The notes under the pieces were generated by a model. The model was not told the origin of the DNA. It saw only the letters and a program-made list of their open reading frames with translations, and did not search any database. DNA of 21,033 nt from RGIG8748 sp045545635 (GTDB lineage Bacteria > Bacillota > Clostridia > UMGS1810). A program made the translations under genes and the position numbers. The DNA lies in assembly GCA_045545635.1 (NCBI GenBank), contig JAZQBI010000146.1, positions 1-21,033 of the forward strand. The letters are read 5' to 3'. This document shows positions 6,628-14,426 of the stretch, piece after piece (the stretch's first letter is position 1; each line of letters opens with the position of its first letter).

Positions 6628-7650
6628 TTATCTCTGTACTCTGCCGGAGCCGTCGCCCTTCATAAGGTTCTTAACTTCAGCAAGAGAAACGAGGTTCATA
6701 TCGCCCTCAATTGTGTGCTTTAAGCAGGAAGCTGCAACTGCAAATTCAATTACATCCTGACTTGAGTAGTCTGAAAGAATTGCATAGATAAGTCCGCCGC
6801 CGAAGGAATCACCGCCGCCTACACGGTCTACGATGTTCATTGTGTACTTCTTGGACTTATAGAATTCGCCGCCGTCATAGAGAAGAGCTGCCCAGTTGTT
6901 TACGGAAGCGGAGATGGATTCACGAAGTGTGATTGCAACCTTTTCAAAACCGAATCTGTCTACAAGCTGCTTGCACACATCCTTGTAGCCTTCGTCAGAA
7001 AGCTCGCCGGAGGTAATGTCGGTGGAAGCCGCCTTGATGCCGAATACCTTTTCTGCATCTTCTTCGTTGGCGATGAGCACATCCACATATTCACAGAGTT
7101 CGCCCATAACCTTGCCTGCTTTTTCGCTTGTCCAGAGCTTTTTACGGAAGTTTAAGTCACAGCTGATTTTAACACCCATTTCCTTTGCTTTTTTGCAAGC
7201 CATAAGGGAAATTGCAGCAGCTTCGTCGCTGATTGCAGGAGTAATACCTGTGAAATGGAACCAGTCTGCACCTTCAAAAATTGCCGCCCAGTCAAAATCC
7301 TCGGGGGAAGCAGTAGCAATGGAGGAGTGTGCTCTGTCATATACTACATTGGAAGCTCTCTGAGAAGCTCCCTTTTCTGCAAAATAGATACCCAGCCTTT
7401 CGCCGCCTCTTGCAATGTGCTTTGTGCAAACATTCATCTTGCGAAGTTGTGCAAGACAAGCATCACCAATGGGGTTTTCGGGAAGCTTTGTAACAAAGCA
7501 AGCCTGCATACCGTAGTTTGCTACGGAAACTGCCACATTTGCTTCGCCACCGCCATATTCTACTTCAAGTGACTGTGCCTGGATAAATCTCTTGTATCCG
7601 GGAGTCTGAAGTCTCATCATAATTTCGCCAAATGTTACTACCTTTGCCAT
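6628..7650 (-). CDS. kdgK: 2-keto-3-deoxygluconate kinase (PfkB family)
   Basis: Phosphorylates 2-keto-3-deoxygluconate with ATP to KDPG, the substrate of the aldolase encoded just upstream. The 340-residue protein has the ribokinase/PfkB layout: N-terminal GEIMMRL and YGGGEANVAVSVANYG (32-47, substrate and glycine pair), SCDLNFRKKLW (163-173), IANEEDAEKVFG (193-204), and the second PfkB signature DRVGGGDSFGGG (275-286) with catalytic base D281. The aldolase partner favours KDG over other PfkB sugars. The start ATG has only a weak, distant AAAGGA site. It sits 21 nt after eda and shares its promoter. Substrate assignment rests mainly on the pairing and the overall KdgK-like sequence. Confidence 0.9.
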   Translation of the reverse strand: MAKVVTFGEIMMRLQTPGYKRFIQAQSLEVEYGGGEANVAVSVANYGMQACFVTKLPENPIGDACLAQLRKMNVCTKHIARGGERLGIYFAEKGASQRASNVVYDRAHSSIATASPEDFDWAAIFEGADWFHFTGITPAISDEAAAISLMACKKAKEMGVKISCDLNFRKKLWTSEKAGKVMGELCEYVDVLIANEEDAEKVFGIKAASTDITSGELSDEGYKDVCKQLVDRFGFEKVAITLRESISASVNNWAALLYDGGEFYKSKKYTMNIVDRVGGGDSFGGGLIYAILSDYSSQDVIEFAVAASCLKHTIEGDMNLVSLAEVKNLMKGDGSGRVQR

Positions 7651-7671
7651 TTTTATGTACCGTCCTTTCGA

Positions 7672-8325
7672 TTATTTACCCAGCTTGATACGGGCTTCTT
7701 TGATATTTTCTACAAATTTCTTTGCTGTTTCTGTGATAAGGCCGTAGTCGCCTGTCTTTGCACCCTTTGTAAGAGAACTTCCTGCGCCTACTGCTACAAC
7801 GCCTGCCTCTATCCACTTTGCAACATTGTCCACATCAACACCGCCTGTGGGCATAATGTTTGCCTGAGGAATGGGGCCTTTGATTGCCTTAACCATACCG
7901 GGTCCGAATGCATCACCGGGGAATAACTTGATGATATCGCATCCAAGCTCAAGGGACTTAACTACATCGTGAATTGTCATGCAACCGGGCATACAGGGAA
8001 CTGCATATCTGTTACAGAGCTTGATTGTGTTTTCGTCATAGTAGGGACTTACCACATACTGTGCACCGGAAAGGATAGCGATTCTTGCTGTTTCGGAATC
8101 GAGAACTGTACCTGCACCGAGAATGATGTCGTCATTCTTGTAGTAGGAAGCAAGCTCGTCTATAACCTTGTGTGCACCGGGAACGGTGAATGTAAGCTCA
8201 ATTGCGGGAACTCCGCCCTGCATACAAGCTTCGGTAATCTTTTTTGCTTCGTCAGCTGTTGTTGCTCTTACTACTGCAACAATACCGACATCTTTAATCT
8301 TTTGTAAAACTGTTTGCTTATCCAT
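7672..8325 (-). CDS. eda: KDPG/KHG aldolase
   Basis: Cleaves 2-keto-3-deoxy-6-phosphogluconate to pyruvate and glyceraldehyde-3-phosphate through a Schiff base, the last step of Entner-Doudoroff and hexuronate catabolism. It has 217 residues, typical size, with a TIM-barrel series of motifs: AIELTFTVP (catalytic E43), ILGAGTVLD (68-76), VVSPYYD (91-97), CMPGCMTIHD, DIIKLFPGDAFGP (Schiff-base K133), IMPTGGVD and AVGAGSSL. The start at 8323-8325 is preferred over an in-frame ATG 11 codons upstream, because AAGGAGG (plus 8334-8340) lies 8 nt before it. First gene of the eda-kdgK unit, with a promoter at 8376-8404. No dehydratase or isomerase of the pathway is nearby. Confidence 0.95.
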   Translation of the reverse strand: MDKQTVLQKIKDVGIVAVVRATTADEAKKITEACMQGGVPAIELTFTVPGAHKVIDELASYYKNDDIILGAGTVLDSETARIAILSGAQYVVSPYYDENTIKLCNRYAVPCMPGCMTIHDVVKSLELGCDIIKLFPGDAFGPGMVKAIKGPIPQANIMPTGGVDVDNVAKWIEAGVVAVGAGSSLTKGAKTGDYGLITETAKKFVENIKEARIKLGK

Positions 8326-8375
8326 TAGACCTTCCTCCTTGATTTTAACTTTTTTCATCAGTCCAATATAGTTTT

Positions 8376-8404
8376 AATATATCACCCTTTTCGGCTAAAG
8401 TCAA
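8376..8404 (-). promoter_or_regulatory. eda-kdgK promoter
   Basis: Minus strand TTGACT (plus 8399-8404), 17-bp spacer, TATATT (plus 8376-8381), each one base off consensus. The predicted transcript start is near 8369, about 45 nt before the chosen eda start. Confidence 0.75.
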
Positions 8405-8423
8405 TTGTATGCATGAGCAATAA

Positions 8424-8455
8424 TATGACATTTTCAATGCGATTTTATGACAATT
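8424..8455 (-). promoter_or_regulatory. Direct repeats upstream of the eda promoter, possible activator site
   Basis: TATGACAtTT (8424-8433) and TATGACAaTT (8446-8455) on the plus strand are 22 bp apart, about two helical turns. They begin 20 bp upstream of the -35 box. Tandem same-face direct repeats in this position are typical of AraC-type activators; no regulator gene is in the window. Confidence 0.4.
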
Positions 8456-8525
8456 CTTAACCATTTGCATGTTAAAACCTATTTTATACTTTTTCTTTTT
8501 TGTTTCACCTTATCTCGATTCGTTT

Positions 8526-9335
8526 TTATACTTCAAAAGCTTCAGGGCAAAGTCCGGCGGATATGAAATCATCGTTTCTCACTGTATCACCGCCAAAGCC
8601 TGCACTGCGCATATACTTGGAAAGAGGATCCACCTCTGCCGATACAGAACCAATATCCTTTCCCATATCCTCCAATATATTTCCGTCAGGTGCCACAATC
8701 ATGGAACAACCGCCATGCTCATCGTCATTCATAGAGAATGATGACCTTGCAACATATGCATTGCATCTGAATGCGGTAAGCTTTGCCTGTGCTCTTATGA
8801 TGTCTGTACGCTCACCTCGCTGATACCCGGGAATAATTATTATGTCCGGCTTAAAATGAGCGATATATTCAATCTGTTCATTAAAATACACATCATAACA
8901 TGTCATAAAGGCAAACCTTATACCGTCAAGCACACAGGTGCACTGAGCCCTGCCGTCAGAGTTTCCTGCCACAACTCCCAGCTTGATTTCCGAGGGTGGG
9001 AGATGCTGTTTGTTATATACAAACTTAACCTCTCCGTCTTTGCCAAACAAATATGTGCTGTTTTTTATTTCTCCGTGTAATCTGTGCAATACATTTATGG
9101 CAACATAGCACCCTTTGGCGTTGGCAACTTGGGAAGCCTCTTTCAGCATTACCTCGGCTCGGGGCATTGCTTTAAGCTCACTTTCCACATCGGACACACC
9201 GCCTGCGTTGGAGTACTCCGGAAGAATTATAAGTCCTCCGGAAGCGTTTTTTAGCTCTTCAATGAGGAAGTTGGCTATTTTTTCATCGGGATTCTCTCCC
9301 ACATGGTATGGAGGCTGTACAACAGTAATTTTCAT
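8526..9335 (-). CDS. Carbon-nitrogen hydrolase (nitrilase superfamily amidase)
   Basis: Cytoplasmic amidase of the CN-hydrolase fold, 269 residues. The Glu-Lys-Cys triad is visible: E40 in LIILPEYSNAGG, K109 in VYNKQHLPPSE and C146 in FAFMTCYDVYF. C-terminal features (ARSSFSMNDDEHGGCSMIVAPDG) match the usual fold, and no fused domain is seen. It is last in the operon, 25 nt after metH, with AAAGGAAG upstream of its ATG. Because it travels with methionine synthase, an omega-amidase role in the style of MtnU/Nit2 (clearing 2-oxoglutaramate from methionine transamination) is possible. Other amidase or N-carbamoyl substrates fit equally well, so the substrate is unassigned. Confidence 0.9.
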   Translation of the reverse strand: MKITVVQPPYHVGENPDEKIANFLIEELKNASGGLIILPEYSNAGGVSDVESELKAMPRAEVMLKEASQVANAKGCYVAINVLHRLHGEIKNSTYLFGKDGEVKFVYNKQHLPPSEIKLGVVAGNSDGRAQCTCVLDGIRFAFMTCYDVYFNEQIEYIAHFKPDIIIIPGYQRGERTDIIRAQAKLTAFRCNAYVARSSFSMNDDEHGGCSMIVAPDGNILEDMGKDIGSVSAEVDPLSKYMRSAGFGGDTVRNDDFISAGLCPEAFEV

Positions 9336-9360
9336 AGTTTTATCTTCCTTTCACAATTCT

Positions 9361-11715
9361 TTAATTGCTATAAACTGCTCTTGCAACTTTTGCCGCATCC
9401 ATAGCATCGGCAGCATAGTAGTCTGCACCTATGACGGAAGCGTATTCCTCAGTAAGCACCGCACCGCCAACTATAATCTTAACATCTGGATATCTCGCCT
9501 TGACAAGCTTTATGGTCTCCTCCATGGCAGGAACCGTGGTTGTCATAAGAGCACTAAGTCCCACAAGTTTTGCCCCTGTGGAAGCTACGGAATCACAAAC
9601 CACATCAGGAGCCACATCCTTTCCCAGGTCTACTACATCAAAGCCGTAACTCTCCAGAACTACCTTTACTATATTTTTGCCTATATCGTGTATGTCCCCT
9701 TTTACGGTAGCAAGTACCACAGGTTCTCCTACCGAGGCGGATTTTCTGTCAATTTTTGTCTTTACTACTTCAAATGCCGCCGCAGCAGCATCTGCACTCA
9801 TAAGAAGCTGTGGAAGATATGCCTTTCCGATTTCAAAATCATTTCCGATTTTGTTAAGTGACGGAATTATAATGGTATTTATTACATCCATGGGAGATTT
9901 ATTTTCTAGCTCGCTTTTGCAGCTTTCATACGCTACATCCTTTAAGCCCTTTATAATTGCCTCACCAAGGCTCAGATTTTCACTTGGAAGAGTATTTACA
10001 TTCTCCTTGCCATCGCCATAGGCTATGTATTCCTCGCAGGATTGGTCAATTGAGTTTAAAACCCTATGAGCATAGTAGGAATTCATCATAGTATCAGAAA
10101 AAGGATTCATAATGGCACATTTGAGACCTGCACCGAGACTGCGTGTAAAAAACGCTGAGTTTATAATATCCCTCGATGGAAGTCCAAAGGATATATTGGA
10201 AACACCAAGACTTGTATTTATCCCCTCGCATGTGAGCTTTTCTATTGTTTCCAATGTGACAAGTGCTCCCATTACATCGGAAGAAACAGTTAGTGCAAGA
10301 GGATCTACAACAATATCATTTTTTTCTATGCCGTATTTCTTTGCTTCGTCAATTATCTTTATTGCTATGTTATATCTGCCATCGGCTGTATCGGGGATGC
10401 CGTTTTCGTCAAGGGTAAGGGCAATCAGCACTCCTCCGTATTTCTTAACAAGAGGCAGAACGGAGTCCATACTCTCCTTTTTGCCGTTTACGGAGTTTAC
10501 CATAGGCTTGCCTGCATATATACGCATAGCTCTCTCCATTGCTTCGGCATTGGAGGTATCTATCTGAAGAGGTTTATCGGTAACAGCCTGAAGTGATGTT
10601 ACAACTCTCTCCATTACCTTAGGTTCATCTATACCCGGCACACCAACATTAACATCCAGAATATGCACACCCTTGTCTGCCTGACGGATACCCTCGGAGA
10701 GAACATAGTCCATATCTCCGTTTTTTATAGCTTCCCTGAGTTTTTTCTTTCCTGTAGGATTTATTCTCTCACCTATAAGCACGGGGTTTGTGCCTATCTC
10801 TACAGCGTGGGTGTAGGAGGAAACCAATGTGCGATTTTTCTTTTCAGGCAACTTATAGCAAGCATCGGAAAGTGCATCAACGGTTGCCTTTATGTATTCC
10901 GGTGTTGTACCGCAGCATCCGCCAACAATGGTAGCTCCTGCCTCTGCAATTTTTTTCATATATCCGGCAAAATCCGACGGTGTCAGGTCATACACTGTCT
11001 TTCCGTCACGGATTTTGGGGAGTCCTGCATTGGGATTTACTATTATCGGAAGAGATGAATACCTAGTAAATTCGTATGTTATATCGAGCATAGTGTCCGG
11101 ACCTTGTGAACAGTTAATTCCGAGAGCATCCACTCCAAGTCCCTCAAGCATAGCAATCATAGCTTTGGGATTAGCTCCCGTCATAAGCTTGCCGCTTGCA
11201 TCATATGCATTGGTTACAAAAACGGGCAGGTGACAGTTTTCCTTTGCGGCAATTACAGCCGCCTTGGTTTCCAGTGCGTCATTCATTGTTTCGATTATGA
11301 TAAGGTCAGGGTTGTGCTTTGCGGCACAACGGATATTGGCGGCAAAGAGCTCCACACAATACTCAAAACCCATATCCCCGAAGGGTTTGAGAAGTCTGCC
11401 CGTGGGACCTATATCAAAAGCTACAAATCTGTCCTCTCTGCCATCCGTTGCCTTTTTTGCAATAGATATTGCCGCAGAAATTATCTCTTCATAATCAGGA
11501 AATTTGTCACGGTTTACACCAAAGGTATTGGTGGTTACTATATTTGCTCCGGCATTAAAGTATTCACGGTGAATTTTTTCTATAATATCCGGCTTTTTAA
11601 TACACCAACTCTCAGGCTTTTCCCCCGGCATAAGTCCCTCACTCTGGAGACAGGTACCCATACCGCCGTCAAAGAAAAGTCTCTGTTTTTTTATAAGTTC
11701 CAAAATATCTTTCAT
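9361..11715 (-). CDS. metH: Cobalamin-dependent methionine synthase lacking the AdoMet activation domain
   Basis: Transfers the methyl group of 5-methyltetrahydrofolate to homocysteine via cob(I)alamin. At 784 residues it has three of the four MetH modules: the homocysteine/zinc barrel (~1-285; Zn ligands C202 in GINCS and C267-C268 in GGCCGTTPEYI), the pterin-binding barrel (~310-565; LIGERINPTG at 313-322), and the B12 cap and Rossmann region (~575-784) with GDIHDIGKN, whose H676 is the cobalt ligand, then SALMTTT and GGAVLT. It stops where the ~340-residue reactivation domain of the E. coli enzyme would begin. That domain is encoded by the gene just upstream, whose stop overlaps this start (ATGA). 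No cobalamin or SAM riboswitch is visible. Confidence 0.95.
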   Translation of the reverse strand: MKDILELIKKQRLFFDGGMGTCLQSEGLMPGEKPESWCIKKPDIIEKIHREYFNAGANIVTTNTFGVNRDKFPDYEEIISAAISIAKKATDGREDRFVAFDIGPTGRLLKPFGDMGFEYCVELFAANIRCAAKHNPDLIIIETMNDALETKAAVIAAKENCHLPVFVTNAYDASGKLMTGANPKAMIAMLEGLGVDALGINCSQGPDTMLDITYEFTRYSSLPIIVNPNAGLPKIRDGKTVYDLTPSDFAGYMKKIAEAGATIVGGCCGTTPEYIKATVDALSDACYKLPEKKNRTLVSSYTHAVEIGTNPVLIGERINPTGKKKLREAIKNGDMDYVLSEGIRQADKGVHILDVNVGVPGIDEPKVMERVVTSLQAVTDKPLQIDTSNAEAMERAMRIYAGKPMVNSVNGKKESMDSVLPLVKKYGGVLIALTLDENGIPDTADGRYNIAIKIIDEAKKYGIEKNDIVVDPLALTVSSDVMGALVTLETIEKLTCEGINTSLGVSNISFGLPSRDIINSAFFTRSLGAGLKCAIMNPFSDTMMNSYYAHRVLNSIDQSCEEYIAYGDGKENVNTLPSENLSLGEAIIKGLKDVAYESCKSELENKSPMDVINTIIIPSLNKIGNDFEIGKAYLPQLLMSADAAAAAFEVVKTKIDRKSASVGEPVVLATVKGDIHDIGKNIVKVVLESYGFDVVDLGKDVAPDVVCDSVASTGAKLVGLSALMTTTVPAMEETIKLVKARYPDVKIIVGGAVLTEEYASVIGADYYAADAMDAAKVARAVYSN

Positions 11716-12302
11716 TTATCCATCACTCCCATAATAGCGGTAACCGATTTTCTCGGGGACATTACATAGTTTGCTCCGAGCTTAATTCCAATGTGATTGT
11801 CCGCCCTTAAAAATCCCAGAACACTCTCCTGCCACTTAAGCTCAAAATCTCCAAAACCGGGACTGAACCTGCGTGTAAGTGGGGCTTCCTTTTCCAAAAG
11901 ATTATTCACATAGTCCATTGCCGCCTCACCCAAGGAGGATGCTACGGCATCTGCCACAAAGCTTCCTGCACCACTTGTTATTCCAAGACGGTTTATGTAA
12001 ATATCGGCATCTATCCCCAAAGTTATCGCCGCTACATAAACAGAGGAGCATCCCGCTAGAAGCTTTTTCAGGCTGTATGAGGGGATTTTGGCAAAACCAA
12101 AGTCAACTATTCCCTCAGCATTTACGAAAACCGAGGTTTTGGCATAGCAATACCTCGGTTTTACAATCCTTGAAAAATTATTGATATATTCTGCCGCAAA
12201 TTCTTCTGCGGCATCCTTTGGCATTCTGAGACGGGCGGCAAGCTCAATCCTGTCCGCACAAAGTTCTTTCGGATTAATACTGCCGCAGATTACCGTACTC
12301 AT
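11712..12302 (-). CDS. Stand-alone methionine synthase reactivation-domain protein
   Basis: Separate version of the MetH C-terminal domain, which binds S-adenosylmethionine and supports reductive methylation of oxidised cob(II)alamin. The key motif RFSPGFGDFELKWQ (residues 145-158 from this start) matches the RxSPGYGDxPLxxQ AdoMet-binding signature, followed by the C-terminal MSPRKSVTAIMGV. It overlaps metH by 4 nt, so the two products are probably made together. The start is uncertain: ATG at 12300-12302 is 10 nt after GGAG, while a GTG at 12306-12308, overlapping the previous stop, is only 4 nt after it. I chose the ATG (196 residues); the GTG would add two. It is shorter than the E. coli domain, as usual for the stand-alone Clostridia proteins. 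Confidence 0.92.
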   Translation of the reverse strand: MSTVICGSINPKELCADRIELAARLRMPKDAAEEFAAEYINNFSRIVKPRYCYAKTSVFVNAEGIVDFGFAKIPSYSLKKLLAGCSSVYVAAITLGIDADIYINRLGITSGAGSFVADAVASSLGEAAMDYVNNLLEKEAPLTRRFSPGFGDFELKWQESVLGFLRADNHIGIKLGANYVMSPRKSVTAIMGVMDK

Positions 12303-12304
12303 TT

Positions 12305-13330
12305 TCACTCATCTCCACTGTCTTTAGAAGCTGCACTGCACATTGCAGCTACGGATTCTGAAATCGCTGTCTTCACACTGTCATCTGCACTGTCTGCTGA
12401 ACATACAAATGCAAAATTGCCGTTGGGAGTATATATAATTCCCGCTTCAAACATTTCCTCATCGGAGGTGTATGCAATATTTACAGAGGAACATCCTTCA
12501 GGCAGATTTGCCTTTATTGCAGTATCCAACGAAGAGTTTCTCATCTTCTTGTACATATCACTGTAAGGAAAGAAGTTGGTATTTTTGTACATCTTATCCA
12601 TAAGTCGGATAAGGTCCTCAGAGGTTGTATAGCTTTCGCCATCTGTATCAGAAAACTGCGTGCCTGTGTAACCTTTTGATTCAAGATATGCATTAAGTTT
12701 GGCAGTTCCGAAGTGATTTATGAGTAGTTGTGCCGCCTCGGTACTTCTGTCGGTAAATGCTCTTGTCATAAGATAGCTTCCCATATAATCACCAACGGGA
12801 GTATCGTAGTCAAAGGTGCCAAGGTAAATAGCATTACTCACATAATCCAGCAAAAATGCATTTACTGCCATTTGGTTATAGAGCTTGTCCGTATTATCTA
12901 TGTAGATATAGCCGTCACCCAAATTGGCTATACCATAGGAGTAGTCTGCCTCCACGGATTTGAAGGGTTTTGATACGGCTTTTGAAAGATTGCTGACTTC
13001 ACCCATTGTGGAGTTTTTCTTTTTCTCCGGTTTGGGTTCAGGCTTTTCCTCTACGGGTTCTTCGGGCTCTTCTTCAATAACCGGCTCCACCTTTTCGGGA
13101 GGCTCTGCCTGCTCTACCACAGTGTTTTTTGCAGGTTCGGGTGGTTTGACATTTTCGTTATAATTAAACCACACATGCATTATAAGGCCCACAAAAACAC
13201 AAAGCACGGCAATTATGGCAATACATACTATAAGTGCAATGGTGTTTTTACTGTTTTTCTTTTTCTTCTGCATGGCAGGAAGGGGTTTTCGCCCCGTATT
13301 AACAAATAAAGTACTGCTATCTAATTTCAC
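12305..13330 (-). CDS. Membrane-anchored class A beta-lactamase-like protein, apparently without catalytic residues
   Basis: 341 residues with a basic N-terminus (KKKKNSKN), one transmembrane segment (~30-52), a Pro/Glu/Lys-rich linker (~60-105) and an extracellular domain (~120-335) resembling a class A beta-lactamase/serine hydrolase. Against that fold the SxxK site falls on MAVN (154-157), SDN on RST (195-197, in DRSTEAAQLLINHFG) and KTG on YTS (287-289, in NIAYTSDEEMFEAGIIY). None of the catalytic residues appears to remain, so a binding or sensing pseudoenzyme is likely. The start is GTG at 13328-13330, with AAAGGAAG 8 nt upstream; a TTG seven codons earlier has no site. It follows gpsA by 23 nt and precedes the MetH activation gene by 2 nt. 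The motif alignment was made by eye. Confidence 0.75.
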   Translation of the reverse strand: MKLDSSTLFVNTGRKPLPAMQKKKKNSKNTIALIVCIAIIAVLCVFVGLIMHVWFNYNENVKPPEPAKNTVVEQAEPPEKVEPVIEEEPEEPVEEKPEPKPEKKKNSTMGEVSNLSKAVSKPFKSVEADYSYGIANLGDGYIYIDNTDKLYNQMAVNAFLLDYVSNAIYLGTFDYDTPVGDYMGSYLMTRAFTDRSTEAAQLLINHFGTAKLNAYLESKGYTGTQFSDTDGESYTTSEDLIRLMDKMYKNTNFFPYSDMYKKMRNSSLDTAIKANLPEGCSSVNIAYTSDEEMFEAGIIYTPNGNFAFVCSADSADDSVKTAISESVAAMCSAASKDSGDE

Positions 13331-13353
13331 TACAAAAACTTCCTTTCGCAAAA

Positions 13354-14361
13354 TTATTTAAGCCACTGTTTTTCTGTTTCTTTCTTTCTGGCTCTGCCCA
13401 TAAGAAGTTCTGCCGCCTCTGATGCTTTGATCTCTCCTGTGAGTACCTTGTATATAGCGTTTACTATCGGCATTTCAACATTGTGCTTCTTTGCAAGCTC
13501 ATAGGCGCCCATACAGGCTTTTACGCCCTCTACGGTCATTTTGACTTCCTTCTGAGCTTCCTCTGCAGTCATACCCTTTCCTATGAGTATTCCTGCCCTG
13601 CGGTTTCTGGAATGCATACTGGTACAGGTAACAATAAGATCGCCTACTCCTGTAAGTCCGCTGAAAGTCTCCGGCTTTGCACCCATCTTAACCCCAAGCC
13701 TTGTTATTTCCACAAGTCCTCTGGTCATAAGTGCCGCCTTGGTATTGTCTCCAAATCCCAGACCGTCGCAGATGCCTGCCGCAAGTGCTATGATATTTTT
13801 AAGCGAGCCTCCAAGCTCCAAACCGATTATATCATCAGATGTGTACACCCTGAAAAGCGGTGTCATATACAAATCCTGAATATATTCTGCCTTTTCCATA
13901 TCTGCACACGCCACAACATTTGTGGTGGGCATACCGATTGCCACTTCCTCCGCATGGGACGGTCCGCTCATGGAAGCCACCACTGCACCTGGAATCTCGG
14001 ACTTTATAACCTCGGAAAGGCGTTTGTGTTCTTCATCATCAAAGCCTTTGGAGATATTCAGAATTAGCTGTCCCTCTTTTACATAGGGAGAAAGACTTTT
14101 TGCTGTGGCTCTGACTGCGTGGGAAGGACTGGCAATGACTATGAGATCTGCCTCTCCGCACTTTGATATATCGGAAGTGAAGCTGACTTTTTCCGGAATT
14201 TCTATTCCCGGCAAAAAGGGTTTGTTTTCACGGTATTTTTGTAAATTCAGGCTTTCCTCCTCAAGGTAAGACCAGAGAAGAACATCGTGTCCGGATCTGG
14301 AAAGCAGAATGGCATTTGCCGTTCCCCATCCACCGGAGCCTAATATATTTATTTTTGACAT
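13354..14361 (-). CDS. gpsA: Glycerol-3-phosphate dehydrogenase [NAD(P)+]
   Basis: Reduces dihydroxyacetone phosphate to sn-glycerol-3-phosphate for phospholipid synthesis, in the cytoplasm. The 335-residue length is normal. The N-terminal dinucleotide motif is GSGGWGTA (8-15), followed by IVIASPSHAVR (74-84), SGPSHAEEVA (132-141), catalytic K188 in GGSLKNIIALAAGICDGLGFGDN, and TGVGDLIVTCTS with MHSRNRR near residues 240-260. The ATG has GGAGG 7 nt upstream. First gene of the five-gene operon, with a promoter at 14393-14421. There is no obvious functional link to metH; it may simply provide housekeeping expression. Confidence 0.97.
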   Translation of the reverse strand: MSKINILGSGGWGTANAILLSRSGHDVLLWSYLEEESLNLQKYRENKPFLPGIEIPEKVSFTSDISKCGEADLIVIASPSHAVRATAKSLSPYVKEGQLILNISKGFDDEEHKRLSEVIKSEIPGAVVASMSGPSHAEEVAIGMPTTNVVACADMEKAEYIQDLYMTPLFRVYTSDDIIGLELGGSLKNIIALAAGICDGLGFGDNTKAALMTRGLVEITRLGVKMGAKPETFSGLTGVGDLIVTCTSMHSRNRRAGILIGKGMTAEEAQKEVKMTVEGVKACMGAYELAKKHNVEMPIVNAIYKVLTGEIKASEAAELLMGRARKKETEKQWLK

Positions 14362-14392
14362 ATAAATGCCTCCATATTACACATATATGTTA

Positions 14393-14421
14393 ATTATATC
14401 AAATATTATATGCCTTTGCAA
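14393..14421 (-). promoter_or_regulatory. Promoter of the gpsA-metH operon
   Basis: Minus strand TTGCAA (plus 14416-14421), 17-bp spacer, TATAAT (plus 14393-14398). It starts 6 nt from the MFS gene stop and lies about 30 nt upstream of the gpsA ATG. It leaves a short leader with no room for a riboswitch. Confidence 0.75.
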
Positions 14422-14426
14422 GCATT

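Noticed and set aside
6471..6665. 64-codon plus-strand frame in the kdgK-trkA gap
   Set aside because: It runs straight through hairpins A, B and C and into the kdgK coding end, starts at an ATG without a ribosome binding site, and has no recognisable composition.
11230..11769. 179-codon open frame on the plus strand over metH
   Set aside because: It mirrors the MetH homocysteine-barrel coding sequence and has no signals of its own.
12960..13163. Gly/Ser-rich plus-strand frame resembling a repeat protein
   Set aside because: It is the complement of the Pro/Glu/Lys-rich linker of the minus-strand beta-lactamase-like protein; the repetitiveness comes from that linker.
14362..14426. Possible cobalamin or SAM riboswitch ahead of the metH operon
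   Set aside because: The space between promoter and gpsA is only about 30 nt, and metH itself starts inside the preceding gene.
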